Assembly: GCA_003133485.1 (NCBI GenBank)
Contig: PKXR01000010.1
Coordinates: forward strand, 2,930 to 11,991
DNA length: 9,062 nucleotides
Direction of reading: 5' to 3'
From: Candidatus Dormiibacterota bacterium
Lineage (GTDB): Bacteria; Chloroflexota; Dormibacteria; UBA8260; Bog-877
The notes below the pieces were generated by a model. That model was not told the origin of the DNA. It saw only the letters and a program-made list of their open reading frames with translations, and did not search any database. The translations under genes were made by a program, and so were the position numbers. The number at the start of each line of letters is the position of its first letter. Position 1 is the stretch's first letter. Of the stretch, positions 6,183 to 9,062 are shown in pieces.

Positions 6183-6572
6183 GTGGGCGAGCAACCAGAC
6201 CGGATCATAGCTTCTGTGGCGAGGAGCGATGTAGCTCCCGTCGAGCTACCAGGCCGAGAGTGGGGACTGCTATTGGGACCAGACAACGTCGGAGCCACGC
6301 ACCTGACCCTAGGTTTTGCAGACTTCCCAGGTGGATCGGCTCCCCTGGGACACGTCCATCCAACTGAAGAAGAGATGATGTACGTTCTTTCGGGGAGCGG
6401 AAGGTTGATCTCTGGTGATCAGGCACTAAAGTTAGAACCAGGTGTGGCGGTGTACGTGCCTCCAGGTGTCTCTCATTCGACAGTTGCTGACCCGAACGAG
6501 CCCTTGCGCCTAATTACCGTCTTCTCCCCGCCTGTCGTCCCCGGTTCCTACGAGCCGGCGTCATCGACGTGA
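6183..6572 (+). CDS. Small single-domain cupin protein
   Basis: This encodes a 129-residue protein with one cupin_2 barrel. The first cupin motif appears as GHVHPTEEEMMYVLSGSGRL (about 57-76), with two His and a Glu in the metal-binding positions. The second appears as PGVAVYVPPGVSHSTVADPN, with the third metal-ligand His in GVSHS. There is no signal peptide, DNA-binding domain or second barrel. Such proteins serve as sugar isomerases or epimerases, small dioxygenases, or ligand-binding accessory proteins; the motif alone cannot choose. Placement 28 bases after the split transketolase, with its own GGAGG site, points to a role in handling the same substrate, for example isomerising or epimerising a sugar or keto intermediate. 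The GTG start is backed by the ribosome site. The last 15 residues (PPVVPGSYEPASST) are an extended tail. Confidence 0.85.
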   Translation: MGEQPDRIIASVARSDVAPVELPGREWGLLLGPDNVGATHLTLGFADFPGGSAPLGHVHPTEEEMMYVLSGSGRLISGDQALKLEPGVAVYVPPGVSHSTVADPNEPLRLITVFSPPVVPGSYEPASST

Positions 6573-6677
6573 ACTTACGATCGAGCATGGAGGCTCGCTG
6601 GTCAGCAGGGACTCGCGGATCGCCGGGCTCGGGATACGATGGCCAGACTGGCACGCCTGCCACGCCTGTAGCGTTGC

Positions 6678-7955
6678 GTGCTCGGACCGTTGGGTGGTAG
6701 ACCGACGGTGACTCTTTTAGCTAGTGAGTATCTAGCCAAGACTCGTCGTTCCCGCGAGCTCTCCGCGAGATTCCGCAGCGTCTTCGCTGGGGGCGAGACC
6801 AGGTCGACGCTGTTCTATAGGCCCTATCCGATTGTGATTGTCGGTGGATCTGGTGCCCGTATAGTAGATGCTGACAACAATGAGTACCTGGATGTGCTCA
6901 ACAATTACACAGCTCTGGTACATGGACACACCTTCGCGCCCGTTGTCGAGGTCGTGAAAGCTGCTCTAGAGTCCGTTGGTTCGAGTCACGCTGCGCCGAA
7001 TCTCGCCCAGTTAGAATTGGCGGAGCTCTTGCGCAAGCGGTTCCCAGCCGCAGAGCGGATCCGGTTCACCAATTCAGGAACGGAAGCCACCTTGCTCGCG
7101 ATCAGGATCGCGCGGGCCGCGACGGGACGACGGCTGGTAATAGGTTTCGATGGCGGCTACCACGGCGCGGTGGCTGGATTCATCGATGGTGATTCCGAAA
7201 CTCTTCGCGTCCCCTACAACGACGTCGATCGGCTCCGATCGATCACATCTGATGCCGTCGCCGCGATCTTCGTCGAACCGTTTCTTGGCAGCGGAGGGGT
7301 AATTCTGGCGGAGGCAGGCTTCTTGCAGGCGACCCGCGAAATCGCCTCTACTGCTGGAGCACTGATGGTGCTAGACGAGGTACAGTCGCTCCGCAATGCC
7401 TTTCACGGGGCCCACGGCGAGCTAAGCCTCGCCCCTGACCTTGTCACGATGGGCAAAGTCATAGGTGGTGGCCTGCCGATTGGCGCCGTAGCCGGACGGT
7501 CGGGGCTGATGGCATTGGCATCCGCAGCAGACGGAGGCCCGATCATGCACCCGGGCACGTTCAATGGCAATGTCCCGACGATGGTCGGTGGTTTGGCTAC
7601 GATGCACGAGCTCGACGCGATCGCAATAGCTCGAATGAACGAGGCAGCAGCGAAGCTGGCGGCGAAGATCGAAGCAGCTGGCCAGCAACTAGGGATACCA
7701 ATACTCGTAACTTACTCTGGCTCGATCATGCAAGTTCACTTCGCCTCGGCTTCCGGACACCTCCCAGAGTCCTCATCCACTGTCCGGTCAGAGCGCCTTG
7801 CCCAGCTCCATCTGGCGCTCCTCCTACAAGGTGTGTATGCTGCGCCTCGAGGCATGCTAAATTTGTCCACGCAAATGAGTGATAAGGACCATGAGTTCAT
7901 TGTCGCTTCCTACGAACAGGCCTTTGCCAGACTTAAGGACCTCGGCTGGGGCTGA
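6678..7955 (+). CDS. Class III aminotransferase, glutamate-1-semialdehyde aminomutase-like
   Basis: This is a PLP enzyme of the class III (omega) aminotransferase fold, 425 residues, about the length of GSA aminomutases. Visible marks are DADNNEYLDVLNNYTALVHGH (64-84), FTNSGTEATLLAIRIARAATG (130-150, phosphate-binding SGTEA), GFDGGYHG (156-163), VLDEVQSLR with the PLP-pyridine Asp233, TMGKVIGGGLPIGAVAGR with the Schiff-base Lys260, and HPGTFNGN (291-298). Many catabolic and secondary-metabolism aminotransferases carry this GSAM-like signature, so a role in haem synthesis is not implied; the catabolic context argues against it. The start is uncertain: GTG 6678 has no ribosome site, while GTG 6708 has a weak GGTGG upstream and gives 415 residues. 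It lies 105 bases after the cupin and could share its message or have its own promoter. Together with MmsA it could turn an amino compound into a semialdehyde and then an acyl-CoA. Confidence 0.92.
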   Translation: MLGPLGGRPTVTLLASEYLAKTRRSRELSARFRSVFAGGETRSTLFYRPYPIVIVGGSGARIVDADNNEYLDVLNNYTALVHGHTFAPVVEVVKAALESVGSSHAAPNLAQLELAELLRKRFPAAERIRFTNSGTEATLLAIRIARAATGRRLVIGFDGGYHGAVAGFIDGDSETLRVPYNDVDRLRSITSDAVAAIFVEPFLGSGGVILAEAGFLQATREIASTAGALMVLDEVQSLRNAFHGAHGELSLAPDLVTMGKVIGGGLPIGAVAGRSGLMALASAADGGPIMHPGTFNGNVPTMVGGLATMHELDAIAIARMNEAAAKLAAKIEAAGQQLGIPILVTYSGSIMQVHFASASGHLPESSSTVRSERLAQLHLALLLQGVYAAPRGMLNLSTQMSDKDHEFIVASYEQAFARLKDLGWG

Positions 7956-8071
7956 CGCCCGGCGACAGCACGATGATGCACTGCTCCCAGTCCGAGGTTC
8001 TAAACTGCGATAAGCCGCTTGAGAGAGACGGGCACATGGACGTCATGCTGCTGCTGCCATGAGAACAGGGA

Positions 8072-9062
8072 ATGGCTCCGCGTAGGTTTGGGTCAGTAGG
8101 CCCTACGATTCGTTCGGTAGCTGAGGCCGCCGGTGTATCTGTGTCCACGGTCTCGCGTGTCGTCAGAGAGCATAGCGATGTCGAGGACGGTACGCGGGCC
8201 AGGATCCTTCGCGTCATCGGCGAGCTTGGTTACCGGCCTTCGCCGATAGCACGTGCGCTCGTCTCAGGGCATTCACCTACGCTTGGCCTCTTAGTCAGCG
8301 ATATCACGAATCCCTTCTATCCGCAGCTAGCGAAGACCATTGAGCAGGCAGCACGCAGAGCGGGATACGCTGTAGTCATCTGCAATACAGACGACGATCC
8401 TCTCGAAACCCACCAGTATGTGCAGATGCTCACTGACCTAGGTGTGGGTGGCGTCATCCAGGCATCAGGCGGATTGGATGACGAGTCAGTTATCGCCCAA
8501 CTCGGAAGTTGGCAGCGGATCGTGTTCGCGAATCGGCGACCTGCTTTCGAGCGTTGCCACTACGTCGTGTCAGACAATGAGGCAGGATCTGTCGCACTGA
8601 CGATGCACCTTCTGGAGCAGGGCCATAGGAGCATTGGGTTCATCGCGGGACCAGAGCATGCGTCCACCGCCCGGGAGCGGTTGTCAGGCTTCCTGAAGGC
8701 CACGAGCGCGGCCGGTAGCCAGTGTCGGGCAATCGTGAGTCCGGGGAACTTTACGATTGAGAGTGGACACCGAGCCGTACGCGAGTGGCTACTGCATTCA
8801 GAGCTACCGACCGCAATTATCGGAGTAAACGACCTAGTCGCGGTCGGAGCGCTGGAGGAAATTGTCCGGGACGGGCTCTCGGTCCCAGACGATGTGGCGG
8901 TGGCGGGATTCGATGATACGGAATTCGCGGCGTCTGAGTTGATCGGGCTGACAAGTGTCCGCCAGCACATCGATCAAATGGGTCGCGAGGCGCTTCAGCT
9001 GCTTCTCCAGCTCGTCCAGCTTGGGGCGGACCCGCTTGAAGAGCAGACCGTGCGGGGTGTCC
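8072..9062 (+). CDS. LacI-family transcriptional regulator (3' end outside window)
   Basis: This is a ligand-responsive DNA-binding regulator. Residues 12-33 (TIRSVAEAAGVSVSTVSRVV) form the LacI helix-turn-helix, and GYRPSPIARALVSG is the hinge helix that inserts into the operator centre. A periplasmic-binding-protein-like effector domain follows: LGLLVSDITNPFYPQLAKTIEQAARRAGY (71-99), NTDDDPLETHQYVQML, GVIQASGG, VVSDNEAGSVALTMHLLEQGHRSIGFIAG (165-193), TAIIGVNDLVAVGALEEI and VPDDVAVAGFDDTEFAA (271-287). These are the usual subdomain contacts of sugar-responsive members. ATG 8072 is the first start after a TGA at 8060-8062; the ribosome site is poor. The window shows 330 residues, so only about 10-20 are likely missing. 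It lies 116 bases after the aminotransferase, in the same direction. It is the likely binder of the palindrome at 4229-4244, making this a self-contained regulated locus; that pairing is inferred. Confidence 0.94.
   Translation, partial: MAPRRFGSVGPTIRSVAEAAGVSVSTVSRVVREHSDVEDGTRARILRVIGELGYRPSPIARALVSGHSPTLGLLVSDITNPFYPQLAKTIEQAARRAGYAVVICNTDDDPLETHQYVQMLTDLGVGGVIQASGGLDDESVIAQLGSWQRIVFANRRPAFERCHYVVSDNEAGSVALTMHLLEQGHRSIGFIAGPEHASTARERLSGFLKATSAAGSQCRAIVSPGNFTIESGHRAVREWLLHSELPTAIIGVNDLVAVGALEEIVRDGLSVPDDVAVAGFDDTEFAASELIGLTSVRQHIDQMGREALQLLLQLVQLGADPLEEQTVRGV

Noticed and set aside
6649..6668. TGGCA-CGCC-TGCCA stem and repeated CACGCCTG (6652-6659, 6661-6668) before the aminotransferase
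   Set aside because: The stem has only five pairs and no T-tract, and the eight-base repeat occurs just twice. This is too little to call an operator or terminator.
6978..6996. GGTTCGAGTC as a tRNA T-arm or attachment-site remnant
   Set aside because: It lies within the aminotransferase coding region and no acceptor or anticodon stem can be folded around it.
8039..8044. GACGTC palindrome just upstream of the LacI-family gene as an autoregulatory operator
   Set aside because: A six-base palindrome is expected often by chance, and it does not share the AACGTT core or the ACCGA flanks of the strong site.

Overview
This is a high-GC bacterial window (roughly 60% G+C by eye) with several non-ATG starts, short tight gene junctions and a LacI-type regulator. 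It suggests an actinobacterial genome or another high-GC lineage such as Chloroflexota, but nothing here fixes the taxon. No rRNA, tRNA, CRISPR array or insertion sequence was found.

Left part (about 108-1753): the remains of a mobile element. A tyrosine-recombinase integrase gene can be followed on the + strand only by changing frame about five times and reading through one in-frame TAG, so it is a pseudogene or a badly miscalled sequence. An intact small helix-turn-helix (excisionase-like) gene faces it tail to tail. A short gap follows (1754-2017).

Middle and right part (2018-9062): a carbohydrate or amino-compound catabolic locus. On the - strand is a CoA-acylating (methyl)malonate-semialdehyde dehydrogenase (mmsA type). 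After about 600 bases with no convincing gene, a + strand operon begins with a good promoter (TTGACA, 18-base spacer, TACCAT). A 16-base perfect palindrome centred on AACGTT, of the kind bound by LacI-family repressors, covers its predicted transcription start. The operon encodes a split transketolase (N-terminal TPP half, then the C-terminal half with an ATGA overlap) and a small cupin. After a 105-base gap comes a class III aminotransferase resembling glutamate-1-semialdehyde aminomutase. A LacI-family regulator follows, cut by the window end only some 10-20 residues short of the usual family length.

How they may work together (inference): the LacI-type protein would sense a sugar-like ligand and repress the split transketolase operon through the palindrome. 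The transketolase would transfer a two-carbon ketol unit from an unusual sugar phosphate. The aminotransferase and MmsA would handle an amino compound and the resulting semialdehyde, ending in acetyl-CoA or propionyl-CoA. The substrate cannot be read from the window; no kinase, isomerase or transporter is present.

Two gene starts are odd. The first transketolase half has no ATG, GTG or TTG upstream of its conserved first helix, but has AGGAG correctly spaced before an ATT. The mmsA frame starts at TTG, while a strong GGAGG/ATG pair just upstream lies in another frame, joined to mmsA by one missing base in a homopolymer. These may be real leader-coupled starts or sequence errors.
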